This document shows, in pieces, positions 47,101 through 57,960 of a stretch of 64,000 nucleotides of DNA. The translations under genes were made by a program, and so were the position numbers. The notes beneath the pieces were generated by a model that saw nothing but the letters and a program-made list of their open reading frames with translations, had not been told where the DNA came from and ran no database searches. This DNA is from Echinarachnius parma (Eukaryota > Echinodermata > Echinoidea > Clypeasteroida > Echinarachniidae). The stretch is from NCBI GenBank assembly GCA_037951105.1, contig JBAMJV010002074.1:124001-188000 (forward strand), written 5' to 3'. Each line of letters starts with the position of its first letter. Position 1 is the first letter of the stretch.

Positions 47101-47719
47101 ATTTCGAAAAGGATGCTCGCATATATATGCTTTATTATTACAACAAAAAAGGGAAGAATGTAAAAGCTATACAAAATGGAAAAGGTTTTTTAATATTGAT
47201 GAATCCATATGGCAGAAATATTGTGCTCTTGCATTTAATTGTTCTATTGATGTTAATTTACGTTGGTTTCAATTTACAATATTACATAGAATTTTGTTTA
47301 CAAACGACATATTGTTTAAATTGAACATGGTTGAAACTGAATTATGTTCCTTTTGTAATGCTCATACTGAAACAATTACTCATTTATTTTGTGATTGCCA
47401 ATTTGTTAAAATTATATGGGCAAAACTAGAAAGATGGATTAACATAAGTGCTGGTTGTAACATACATTTTACAAATGAAAATATATTGTTTGGATTAAGA
47501 GGTTTAAATAATAGAGCAATAAACTGTTTATTGTTCGTTAGTAAGCAAATAATATTTCGAAGTAAACTAGTGAATAAAATACCTGTATTTTCTCAGTTTA
47601 AATCAGCTTCAATTTCATATTATAAAAAAGAAAAATATATATTTAGTTTGAAAGGTCATGGTAAATACTTTGATAAAAAATGGTTTTCCTTGAGAAGTAT
47701 GTTTTCTGATATTGTTTAA
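44110..47719 (+). pseudogene. L1/Tx1-like LINE reverse transcriptase remnant
   Basis: Order of motifs: LRSKLQWMEFGEKPSKFF (pre-RT), NNKSPGMDGFTVEFLKFFW, a piece ending NWRPISLL, then after a MITE GFMFGRFIGENIRLLFDLM, LLIIDFEKAFDSISHDFI, GCRQGDPLSPYIFLLCAEIL, IQYADDTLITL (catalytic Asp-Asp), LSLNKHKTKVMWIG and FKYLGIDFSGDL. A C-terminal Cys/His cluster, CSFCNAHTETITHLFCDC, follows. GRFIGEN and the CCHC-like tail are typical of the Tx1 clade of L1-like LINEs. A stop at 44446-44448, a frameshift near 44890 and the MITE at 45022-45568 inactivate it. The 45635-47719 stretch (694 codons) is still open. Confidence 0.9.
45022..45568 (-). mobile_element. TTAA-inserting MITE, family B, copy 2 (in LINE RT)
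   Basis: Ends AGTGATCCAGGTAAAGTGTC and its inverse GACACTTTACCTGGATCACT, TTAA at 45018-45021 and 45569-45572. It separates NWRPISLL from NVIYKIASS within the RT coding sequence. Internal sequence matches the other family B members in inverse orientation. Confidence 0.9.
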
Positions 47720-47893
47720 TTAGTTATATTTATACAAAGAAATTATACGACGGTTCATTTATGGTTCATTTATTGTTATTGTTATGATATGTTTGTAAAT
47801 GTCATGCTATGTTTAATTTTGTTTTACTTATACCAATAAATGCCCTGTGGAGGGAGAAAAAAAAAAAAAATTAAAAAGAATAAGTGTAGGAAC

Positions 47894-47961
47894 AATCCTG
47901 CCAAGTTTTTTTTTCTCAAAACCTTTTCGTTAAAAGGTTACGTTATTTTGATTAGGAATCA
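47894..47961. repeat. Foldback element, right part
   Basis: AATCCTGCCAAG through TTATTTTGATTAGG is the inverse of about 39897-39970. It completes the foldback that the Tx1-like LINE split. Confidence 0.82.
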
Positions 47962-47970
47962 ACAAATGAC

Positions 47971-48290
47971 ATGTGGTCTGAAAAATATGAAAAGTATATA
48001 CAGACGGGCATGAACAAAATGGATGCCATAGAAAAAGCAAATGCAAAGACTTCATGGGCGGTCAAGAAATGTTTTTTCAATATCTATATAAGGACTTTCT
48101 GATCAGCTATTTGCATCTGAAAGATGATATCGCCCATGAGGAAGTAGTGACAGATCTTGAAGAAAAGGTGGAAAAGGGCATGGATATTGACAAGGCCTTG
48201 AGAAGAGTGATACCTAAACATCGATTCAAATTCAATGCTTTGTTTTATCAAGATGACGATGAAGGCGATGATGATGATGATGATAAATAG
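47971..48290 (+). pseudogene. Small unrecognised ORF pair with acidic tail
   Basis: One frame from 47971 (MWSEKYEKYIQTGMNKMDAI) runs to about 48100. A second frame, 48054-48290, gives 78 residues with alternating charge (EEVVTDLEEKVEKGMDIDKA), a basic stretch (LRRVIPKHRFKF) and a poly-Asp tail. The two look like one protein separated by a frameshift near the T6 tract at 48070. I do not recognise the family. It could be a decayed retroelement-encoded or host fragment. It lies immediately beyond the foldback end. Confidence 0.4.
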
Positions 48291-50118
48291 CACCATTGCG
48301 TTACGTGTACACATTATGTCGGAGAAAATGTTACATACACATAGAGGCAAATGATAAACAACAACAACGATCTAGTTATGAAAGTAGCATATAGGAATTT
48401 AATACAGCGGTTTCCCAATCATATCTTTGATTTTCTCTCCCGTATTTGCTCATTTGGACAATGAGTGAACATATTGATATCAGTGATAAGTTTAAGATTG
48501 ATTTAAATACGTACTTATTGAATATTTCATTAATGCATTTTTGTTTGAAACCCAGTAAATCTTCTATTTGTATTTGTTTGTCTTTTTATTTTTTCTCTTC
48601 AGCGCTATATACAAATTGTTATTATTATTCAGTTTGATGTTATATAATGCACAATAAATAAGACAAAACCACATCTCGACTGTATGGACGACTTAATTTG
48701 TGTCTGTTGAACAACAATGAAATCCTTAGTGAGAGTCTTTGCATGGTTGGTTTAAAATCAGACTAAGAACAAATGGCTGCTATGAAAAAATATATAACGC
48801 AAATCACACATACATGTATACATACATATGTACATACATACATACGCACATACAAACACAAACGCCATGATACACACATGAAGATTACTATAACATTACT
48901 CCGTAGGTCAAACTATCACTTTAATTTTGAAATATTATAAAAATAAATAATTAAAAAATAAGGGTCTCAACAATGGAGATTGAAATTTACAGAAAAAACA
49001 ACGAACCAGATGTCGCTTTATCTATTAGTTGTAAAAGGAAGGTAGTACAAAGGGGCAGGACAAAACCGCTAGCTAGATTTGTGAGTGCATGAGTTTGGTC
49101 CCATTATTATAGTCGGAAGTCATTCTAGATCCCTTTAACTGGGTTTCAATATGTTACCATAGCATCATAGTGCCCATCAGGGGTGCCCATTCTAAGCTCT
49201 CAAAATGTCAACATCGTTCAGAAGTAGACTTTATCTAGTCCAATGTAAAGTGTGTTTGACCAATAAGTAATAGTTGTTAAAATAACTACCACTAGCAAAT
49301 TTATGGCTGACAACATAATGATCCCCAGTGAGCACCGTCCTTGTTTTCTCTCACAATTCTTCATAAAACTCCTCTTTTTGCGCTAGGTACATGGAAACTC
49401 TCGTTCACACATTACTATTAAAATCAAGGGGATTGGTTAGATTTCACGTATTCACTCACTACAATATGCATTTGAATTATTTCACACAACAATCAATAAT
49501 GTCTATTATTAGAGGATTACTGGCCTCTGTCAACCTCTACCACACCATGAGTCCAATCCCAGAGTTGGTCCTCCCGTACATGCGTCATATTTTATTTTGT
49601 AAAAAGATGTTTCGACATTAAAACAAATATTTTATCAAATAGCTGAAGATTACTTTGAAACAGTGTGAAAAACAGAAATATATGTCTCATTCAAGAACAC
49701 AATTATGTCGATGCCTGTCAATAATTCCATTCCTCACAGGCCCACACACCATTACACTAAAGTATCACAACAATATACTCCTCACTCTACCCCCTCCCCA
49801 CATCTCTCACCCCTCTAAAATTAAAGGGACTTTGCCCAAACATTGCCCCAAATCCACCAAACTTTATATGCGGGGGGATTCAAGTGGTTTTCTTATAGCT
49901 TATTGTATTAAAAGCACGGGACAGTTTTCGGTTTTTCAAATGTCTATTTCGGTCAAAAGATATTTACGATTGAAGTGTTCAGATATGAAATTGTGTACGG
50001 GATAATTCCATGTCGTGTACAAAGTAAGTACACTGAGTTAGTGAATATAACTTTGTATGTTTTTTTTCATCATATATCTCAGCCAAAAAACATCAAATAA
50101 ACGTGACATTTTCACACA
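48291..50118. other. No gene recognised
   Basis: AT-rich. GCGCTATATACAAATTG followed by TTATTATTATT at about 48604-48630 is a SINE-type tail. ACAT/CATA microsatellite near 48812-48860. ORFs at 49391-50005 lack domains. Confidence 0.45.
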
Positions 50119-50456
50119 CCCAGCTAGCCACCTGACGTTGGGCCGATGTCGGAATTTGGTTGCCGGATGTCGGCATATCGCCGTTGGCTCGAGGTTAAAA
50201 TGTCAGCCAGCCCAACATCGTCACGACGTCATTTTTGTGATATATTGGCATAAGGTCATTTTCCGACAATGGCCCAACATCATGTCATGAGATGATGTTG
50301 GGCCATTGTCGGAAAATGACGTTATGCCAATATATCACAAAAATGACGTCGTGACGATGTTGGGCTGGCGGACATTTTAACCTCGAGCCAACGGCGATAT
50401 GCCGACATCCGGCAACCAAATTCCGACAACGGCCCAACGTCAGGTGGCTAGCTGGG
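50119..50456. mobile_element. 338-bp palindromic CCCAG element
   Basis: Starts CCCAGCTAGCCACCTGACG, ends with its exact inverse, and the two arms (about 165 bp each) are nearly identical around a centre at about 50287. Motifs are those of the giant foldback (GACAATGGCCCAACATC, ATGTCAGCCAGCCC). Flanks share ACA, possibly a 3-bp TSD. The overlapping ORFs are repeat by-products. Confidence 0.88.
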
Positions 50457-50973
50457 ACAGAGTGTTTATACGGGATTACAATAAAATGCGAAAAAATATA
50501 ATATGTAGAAAGAAAAGAGAAATAAAACCTGAGGGAACAGAGCGATATATCAACCATCCCTGACAATGATAGTGAATGTTACTCTAGATTCACTGGATGT
50601 ACCGGAATGTCTTTTATTAATTTCAGTGTCGCCCATAGGAGGGGAACAGATCCGGGGGGGGGGGGGGGTTCCAAAAAGGAAAGTGCCCCCTTGCCCCCCC
50701 CCCCCTCCAATCCACGCCAGTGAGATTGATATCAACAGAGTCATACTGTTACGGTTAATGCAATATGGGAACACCTGTCTAAAGGTTGACACACACAGCT
50801 TGAGGTTCGTAAAAAGGCCTACAAACAGGATAGAAAAATAATTCTTAAATTCCTAGATACTGTCCTCCTTTTGCGGATATTCGTCAAGTTCGGTAAAACA
50901 TTTCATGAGTTACATCGATAAAACGTTCATTGATGTTATGAAATGTGATAGTTTACATCCCGCATTATGTTAA

Positions 50974-51534
50974 TAGGATAGTTGAGTTCTGGTAGAGAGA
51001 GTACAGTTTTAGTCAAACTGAATTTTATTAACCAAAACCTGCACCACTACATTACAAACTAATAGTAATAACTCCACCATGCTCAAAAGGAATTAAACAA
51101 AAATTACAAACGACTAAGTAAAAAGCCTGCTATCTTTCAAAAAGAGCTGTTTAAACTAAAGAGGTCGCTTTCAAAATACACATTTGTTTATACCATTTTA
51201 AATAAAATATTGTGCATGTGATGTTTTGTTGAAATAGTGATTAGATAGAGAAATAATCAAAAACTATCTAAAAACCTCTTTTGAAAATTTTTGAAAGAAG
51301 AAGCATTTTTAACGGCTGGTTCAAAATTATCAAATACTTGCAGTGGGGCCCCACATTTATTACAAATGGTTATGTTTCTGGATATTTCAGCCGTTTCTGA
51401 ACCGATTTTGATCAAATAAAGTTTATTCTGCCGTTAAAATTGTATACTCTTTCAAATTTAACACTCAGTTTTTCATTATATGACAAAACAATTATTTTGT
51501 GTAGCGCCCTCTCTACCAAAACTCAACTATCCCT
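50974..51534 (+). mobile_element. TTAA-inserting MITE, family A, copy 2
   Basis: Starts TAGGATAGTTGAGTTCTGG, ends CCAAAACTCAACTATCCCT, TTAA at 50970-50973 and 51535-51538. Homologous throughout to 12789-13304. Confidence 0.88.
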
Positions 51535-52232
51535 TTAAGTAAGTGTGCTGTGGTTCGTTGATTTGGGGCCCCATCTTTAATGTGAAGGTCGACGGGTCCA
51601 TGCCTTATCCGATGTGGCAGGGAAAGTTGTCCGTGTGTTCAGGGCAAATTAAAACAAGGGATATCTGTCAAAATCACTCCGTAAATGTGTGTTTTTTGTA
51701 TGTGTCACGTGTAAAAAGCAATGTTTCGTGGCATATACTCAGTTCAATTTGTATTTATTCAAGTTCATTTTATTGAATTAACACCCATACACTTTTATGT
51801 TGTATGAGTGAAGTCAAACTCGCGTCATTGTGACGTCATGAATGAGTTCAGTGTGTAGTATGAGTAAATGATTACTGTTCGTTTGATGTCCGCACGCATG
51901 TTTGTATGTCTGTATGTTTGAGTGTGTATGTGCGTCAGTCCGTTTGTATGAAGGCTCGAAAACTGACAAAAATATGATTTTAAAACTGTCCGAATGACGT
52001 CACTGCCAATTATCCCTAGCTGGACACGTATCCATGTCACACCGGCAAATATATAGCGCCACTTACGAGAGAGATATGCACAACGAGGAAGGTCTGCATG
52101 CACAACCATGTCATAATTATGATCGCCAGTAGGCGCGATTCTCGACTGGCAGCGATCAATGATTTAGGCGGCGCTTTCGAGGGTCTAGATTATTGACTAC
52201 AATTAGCCCTCTATTTCTACCCACGATAATAA
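51535..52232. other. No gene recognised
   Basis: Mixed sequence with TGTATGT-type simple repeats near 51900. ORFs at 51543-51776 and 51825-52109 show no domain. A G/C-run element lies just upstream at about 50625-50725 (G14 and C13 runs), possibly a hAT-like MITE. Confidence 0.4.
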
Positions 52233-52441
52233 AATTAAATAATAATAGGTTCGATTTATATAGCGCCTAATATGATACAATATCATTTATATAAACGCTT
52301 TACAATATTATTACCCTGGTAGATACAATACAAACCAGCACACCGTATGTGCACCATCTCTACTTCCTTGGGAGCATCCCTTCCAAGCGGTTCATGGGCA
52401 TTGAGAAGATCCTTCACATATATAGGCTTTCACCCCCTACC
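52233..52441 (-). mobile_element. SINE 3' fragment, inverted
   Basis: AATAATAGGTTCGATTTATATAGCGCC at the start and GGCTTTCACCCCCTACC at the end match, in inverse, the body and tail of the SINE at 59930-60273. The tRNA head is missing (5' truncation). Confidence 0.8.
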
Positions 52442-52563
52442 TGGAATATGTCCTGGATATATTAGTTAGCGCCCCAGTGTGGAAACTATATGATTCACGG
52501 GGAGCTGAGAAGTTGCACAAAATCGTTTTGTTGGTTGGGTTGTACAATATAGTGGTCATGTAA

Positions 52564-52915
52564 GACGTCATCAAAAACCTATTTTTTAGAATTTCAAAAT
52601 TTGAACTTCATTTTCCGAAAGAGCATAACAAATAATGTCCAAATGTTGAAAATCAATCGAATATGTTAAGTATTGACTGAGATATGCCCAACTTAATTAA
52701 TTCATTTCAATAGGAAATCACTGTTATTTTCCTCTGGTTCATAACGTCACAAACCAGAGCAAAATAACAGTAATTTCCTATTATTCGGATGGTCATATCT
52801 CAGCCAATATATCACGTATTCGATTGATTTTCAATCCTAGTGCATTATTTGTTATGCTTTTTCGGAAAATGAAGTTCAAATTGAAATATTCTAAAAATAG
52901 ATTTGTATGATGTCA
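52564..52915. repeat. Foldback element (about 350 bp)
   Basis: Arms of about 160 bp around about 52742: AACTTCATTTTCCGAAA faces TTTCGGAAAATGAAGTT; GAAAATCAATCGAATA faces TATTCGATTGATTTTC (with small differences). Ends GACGTCATC and GATGTCAC. Confidence 0.85.
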
Positions 52916-53037
52916 CAGCTCCGATACTGAACGGTCATGGGAAATAATGCAACTCGATGCAACAATGTTGGCATATATTTAACATTAGTGTGAAGTTGCT
53001 GTCGCTTTTATTGTTTATTTTTTTCTTCAAACGCTAC

Positions 53038-54905
53038 CCCAGATAACAATGCTATAGTCGGCACCGTCGCGGTTGGCAAAACAACGTTAAGCCAACGTTG
53101 GCCTAAGGTAAATTTACAACCACATTTTTGCAGTCGGCGAGCTGACGTTAAAACGACGGTAAGCCAACGTCGTCTGTTGACTGTTGGCAAACTGATTGGC
53201 AAATGTACGTTGAAACAACGTTGGGTGATAGTTGGACGAACAATCATATTTCTATGGTCGAAAAACAAACGTTGGGCCAACGTTTCGCCTACTACGACAT
53301 TGTGTCGATGAGTGGCGTTGGATATTGGTTGGCTAGTTGACGTCGTACTAACGTTTGGCAAACAACCAAATTTCGACGGTAGGCAAGCTAACGTTATACC
53401 AACGTTTCTCCTACTACGAAATTGTGTCAATGACTTGCGTTGGATATTGGTTGGCTTGTGAACGTCAGACCAACGTTAAATACACAACCACATTTCGACG
53501 GTATGATAGTCAACGTTGAGCCAACGTTTCGCCGACTACAATATTCGGTCAATGAGTGGCGTTATATATTGGTTGGCTAGTTGACGTCAAACCAACGTTT
53601 GACAAACAACCACATTACGACGGTAGGCAAGCCAACGTTGGGCCAACATTTCGCCTACTACAACATTCGGCCAATGCGTGGCGTTGGATATTGGTTGGCT
53701 AGTTGACGTCAGACCAATGTTTGACATACAACCACATTTCGACAATAGGCAAGCCAACGTTGAGTCAACGTTTCGCCTACTACGTAATTACGTCAATGAA
53801 TGGCGTTCCAAATTGGTTGGCTAGCTGACGTCAAAGCAACATTTGACAAGCAACCACATTTCGACGGTAGGCAAGCTAACGTTAGGCCAACGTTTCGCCT
53901 ACTACAACATTCGGTCAATGAGCGACGTTGGATATTGGTTGGCTAGCTGACGTCAAACCAACCTTTAACAAACAACCACATTTCGACGGTAGGCAAGCCA
54001 ACGTTAGGCCAACGTTTCGCCTACTACAACATTCGGTCAATGGGCGACGTTTGATATTGGTTGGCTAGTTGACGTCAAGCCAACCTATAACAAACAACCA
54101 CATTTCGACGGTAGGCAAGCCAACATTAGGCCAACGTTTCGCCTACTACAACATTCGGTCAATGAGCGACGTTGGATATTGGTTGGCTAGTTGACGTCAG
54201 ACCAATGTTTGACATACAACCACATTTCGACAATAGGCAAGCCAACGTTGAGTCAACGTTTCGCCTACTACGTAATTACGTCAATGAATCGCGTTCCAAA
54301 TTGGTTGGCTAGCTGACGTCAAAGCAACATTTGACAAGCAACCACATTTCGACGGTAGGCAAGCTAACGTTAGGCCAACGTTTTGCCTACTACAACATTC
54401 GGTCAATGAGCGACGTTGGATATTGGTTGGCTAGCTGACGTCAAACCAACCTTTAACAAACAACCACATTTCGACGGTAGGCAAGCCAACGTTAGGCCAA
54501 CGTTTCGCCTACTACAACATTCGGTCAATGGGCGACGTTTGATATTGGTTGGCTAGTTGACGTCAAGCCAACCTATAACAAACAACCACATTTCGACGGT
54601 AGGCAAGCCAACATTAGGCCAACGTTTCGCCTACTACAACATTCGGTCAATGAGCGACGTTGGATATTGGTTGGCTAGTTGACGTCAAACCAACCTTTAA
54701 CAAACAATCACATTTCGACGGTGGGCAAGCCAACGTTAGGCCAACATTTCGCCTACTACAACATTTGGTTAATGAGCGACGTTGGATATTGGTTGGCTAG
54801 TTGACGTCAAACCAACCTTTAACAAACAACCACATTTCGACGGTAGGCAAGCCAGCGTTAGGCCAACATTTTGCCTACTACGTAGTGTCGTTATTGGTTG
54901 GTTGA
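53038..54905. repeat. 122-bp satellite in a CCCAGATAACAATGC-ended repeat
   Basis: After a start shared with 19858-20236, a unit with CATTTCGACGGTAGGCAAGC repeats at exactly 122-bp steps (53374, 53496, 53618, 53740, 53862, 53984), giving about 12-13 copies. Four-unit blocks repeat: GCGTTCCAAATTGGTTGG occurs at 53803 (as GGCGTTCC) and at 54291 (as CGCGTTCC), 488 bp apart. ORF 53008-53430 is a by-product. Confidence 0.9.
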
Positions 54906-55136
54906 ATGAGATTTGGCCAACGATGAAATGATAGCAACAGAATTATGATACAATTGATGAATACTTATTATTAATCATAACATTTTCCCGCCCAATTTGA
55001 CACTTTTTCAATCGAAATCATTCAAATTCACGCATTGTCGTGTAATTGTTGGAATCGGTCTTTCAAATTCCGAATAAGTGCATACGCATAAGCTATCGTG
55101 AATAGACACCCGAGTACATTAATTACGGGCACTACC
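54906..55136. other. No gene recognised
   Basis: AT-rich spacer after the satellite. Confidence 0.4.
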
Positions 55137-55516
55137 CAGCAAACACAAAACGTTTACAAAACGTTTACAAAACGTTTTTATTAGGTCACGTAGGTCTTCG
55201 TCTTTAATCAACGTTTACAAAACCTTTACAAAACGTTTGTATTAGGTCACGTAGGTCTTCGTCTTTAATCAACGTTTAAAAAACGTTCTTAAAACGTCTC
55301 CAGCGTCCGACAGGGTTTCTGCTGGTCCTTGCACTTGGAAGAAAATACATGAAAGGTTTTTTATTGTTTTTGGGGTAACGTTTAAACAACGTTTTAAAAA
55401 GGTCCATTTGGCACGTTTTAAAAACGTTTTCAATCTTCCACAAATACACGTTTTAAAACGTTTTCACATAACGTCCAAATAACCAACTTTGAACCTGTTT
55501 AGAACGTTCAGAAAAC
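55137..55516. mobile_element. AACGTTT-rich MITE with CCCAGC/GTTGGG ends
   Basis: Left end CCCAGCAAACACAAAACG, right end CGTTCAATTGTTAGTTGGG, flanked by TA on both sides. The interior is dominated by AACGTTTACAAAACG and a direct repeat of GTCACGTAGGTCTTCGTC. Confidence 0.7.
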
Positions 55517-55604
55517 GTTCAATTGTTAGTTGGGTAGCATTCACGAATGTGCAGCCAAATAATCGTTTGATGAAATTATAATTTATAATGAAAATACAAA
55601 TAAG

Positions 55605-55760
55605 ATAATAATAATGTTTCGATTTATATAGCGCCTAATAAAGATATTATTACCCCGGTCATCGGGGGGTCATCGGACACACTCACAATCAATCCACACG
55701 TGCACTTTCTGATCCCTTGGGAGCAAAGCATGCTGGTCAATAGGGCGCAGTCCACGATAT
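55605..55760 (-). mobile_element. SINE 3' fragment, inverted
   Basis: ATTTATATAGCGCCTAATA and TTATTACCCCGGTCATCGG match the inverse of the tail region of the 59930 SINE. Confidence 0.75.
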
Positions 55761-55789
55761 AATGGTAGAACGCAGCAATATTGGATTAA

Positions 55790-56017
55790 TTGTCTTGCTT
55801 AATTAAGGACAAACGAGAACGCGAACATTTTGCCACACCACGTCTACAAATTTTCACGGTTCAAGTTATGTTATTATATTATGAACACCACTACACCAGT
55901 ATGGTTTTAGAGCAGGCTGATGAATGCGAAGTTTATGGCATTGATCAATTTAATTCATCAACTGTGTACGAATCAGTGACAAAAATGCTGGAAGTGTTAC
56001 AAACAGAATCTTCTTAG
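55790..56017 (+). CDS. Unrecognised short ORF (doubtful)
   Basis: A 75-codon frame whose second half (VLEQADECEVYGIDQFNS) has a protein-like composition, unlike the repeat ORFs around it. No domain, signal peptide or splice context recognised. It may be a remnant of a host or element gene, or chance. Confidence 0.2.
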   Translation: MSCLIKDKREREHFATPRLQIFTVQVMLLYYEHHYTSMVLEQADECEVYGIDQFNSSTVYESVTKMLEVLQTESS

Positions 56018-56454
56018 ATTTCGCAAAGGACTAACAACACTTTTCCCTATAGTGCATGTTCATGTTCATGAAATTCGCATAGACTTTGTACACATCCAAC
56101 TCGGTGCCCGTGGTCAAGGGGTATTTATCCGATATCACTCTAACTTATGATGTTTTTTCTTCTTGATTACCGATTACATTATGGAGTTTCAAAATGATCT
56201 GTAGTGGTACCAGCGTTTTTCCTCATTTGTATAAACGATTTCCAAACCTACGTTATTATTTCCATTTGGGATTGTTTGCAGATGATTTTTAGCCGGTTTC
56301 TCACTTTTTAGAGAGTATTTACACATAGATTTAAATGTAATGAGGTCAAATATTGACGCATTTCATATAGGTGTAAAGAAAATATATTATACCAAATTAA
56401 TGCTTTTTAGAAATCGTTACCGAGAAAACAGTTTTTTGGTATCAAGGATTCGTA
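56018..56454. other. No gene recognised
   Basis: AT-rich spacer before the family A MITE. Confidence 0.4.
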
Positions 56455-56458
56455 TTAA

Positions 56459-56926
56459 AGGATAGTTGAGTTGAGTTTTGGTATATAGAGGCCGTTACAC
56501 AATATTTGTGTGAGATAATTAAAAACGGAGTGTCGAGTTTGAAAGAGCATACAATTGTAATGACAGAATAAACTAAATTTGATCAAAATTGTTTCAGAAA
56601 AGCCTAAGATATCCATAAACCTAACATTTTAATAATTGTAGGGAACGGAAAATATAACTTTGAATCGGCCGCTAACAAATTTCAAAATTGCTTCTTCTTT
56701 TTAGAAAGGTACTATTAAAGATGTTTTTGAATAATTGTTGATTTATTTGTAATGGTTAAAACCAATATGCTTTTTACTTAGTCATTTGTAATTTGTTGTG
56801 TTATTAATTTCGAGCATGGTGGAGTAAGTTATAACTGTTTGTTTGCAATGTAATGATGCAGGTTTTAGTTACTAAAGCTCAGGTTAACCAAAGCTGAACT
56901 CTCTTTATCAAAACTCAACTATCCTT
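56459..56926 (-). mobile_element. TTAA-inserting MITE, family A, copy 3 (inverted)
   Basis: Ends AGGATAGTTGAG and CTCAACTATCCT, TTAA at 56455-56458 and 56927-56930. Inverse orientation relative to the copies at 12789 and 50974. Confidence 0.87.
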
Positions 56927-57236
56927 TTAATGAAAACACAAGTGGATTGCACTTCATTTGTAGTAATATAGATACAAATATTACGAAAAAAAGATTGAAC
57001 CACTGCTATATATTTCACGGGGAAAATTGATTAACAAAATGCAAGATAGCTAAATCAAGACAGATATAGGGAAACAGTCCATTTCATACATTGGGGCAGT
57101 AATTTTAGATGAATCTCCATGCGACTTAAAATGTACAATGTCACGATATGGATTTCTTAAATTGTACAATAATTAAAATATATTTTAATTATGTTCTACC
57201 AACAATGTATGAAAACGTTTTTGGAACATTTTGGAT

Positions 57237-57690
57237 TGTTGTAATATTATCGATAATACAATGTGCAGTATATACTTGTATTGCTTATATAGGTGTTCAA
57301 GGGCTAGTTTTGACTAGTATACTATGCAATGTCTATCCTTTTTAATAAATGACGGGAAATTGTGAAATATTGTACATTATATGATTTTGTTAAATTTGTA
57401 AATTGCTATCGGGGTTCATGATCGATTATAAACGATCATAATAGTGAAAAGAAAAATTCCTATTTTTGCTATTATTTGTATTGAAAACAGTATTATCATG
57501 TCCCTGTTTTCTATATAATTTGTTGTAATATTATCGATAATATAATGTGCAGTATATACTTGTATTGTTTATATAGTTGTTCAAGGGCTAGTTTTGACTA
57601 ATCTACTATGCAATGTCTATCCTTTTTAATAAATGACGGGAAATTGTGAAATATTGTACATTATATTATTTTGTTGAATTGGTAAATTAA
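57237..57690 (+). repeat. Tandem duplication of about 286 bp
   Basis: TTGTAATATTATCGATAATA, then CAAGGGCTAGTTTTGACTA and ATGACGGGAAATTGTG occur at 57237-57400 and again at 57523-57690. The block ATTGCTATCGGGGTTCATG at 57402 recurs at 57961. The ORF 57148-57345 lies in the first copy and is not supported. Confidence 0.8.
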
Positions 57691-57837
57691 TACAATTAAA
57701 TTAAATTTTATTAACAAAATATTGGGGGTGCAAAGCCCCCTCTTTATTCACTTTGATACACCTATTAATTAGTGATTTATGATCGGTAAAGGTTCGTTCC
57801 GCAATCGATCCCAATGCGTCGTAAGTGGGCCGACATT

Positions 57838-57950
57838 GGGTGATTTCAAGTATGGTGTTTAAGGCCGGTGTTAGTGTTTATTACACACAAGCGCCAGTTT
57901 TATAAACACTAACACCAGCCCTAAACACCATACTTGAAATCACCCATTGG
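57838..57950. mobile_element. Palindromic MITE (TTGGGTGATTTCAAG ends)
   Basis: About 45-bp arms (CATTGGGTGATTTCAAGTA, then GGTGTTAGTGTTTA) inverted around TTACACACAAGCGCC. It is inserted in GGCCGACATTGGGCC-type sequence of the CCCAG family. Confidence 0.8.
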
Positions 57951-57960
57951 GCCAACGCAG

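Larger units (their letters stand above)
40187..47878 (+). mobile_element. Non-LTR retrotransposon, L1/Tx1-like, with 15-bp TSD
   Basis: AATAAGTGTAGGAAC occurs at 40172-40186 and again at 47879-47893, bracketing a plus-strand LINE that ends in an A-rich tail (AGGGAGA followed by 14 A). The duplication splits a foldback element, so the 7.69-kb interval is one insertion, apparently full length. Endonuclease and RT domains occupy 42693-47719. No ORF1 is recognisable in 40187-42690, which holds MITE remnants and short tandem repeats. The coding part is broken by a frameshift near 42975, a stop at 44446-44448, a frameshift near 44890 and two TTAA MITEs. Confidence 0.85.

Noticed and set aside
53008..53430. 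140-codon minus-strand ORF (and its near copy at 19873-20232)
   Set aside because: Both come from the same CCCAG-family repeat; the similarity reflects a duplicated repeat, not a conserved protein.
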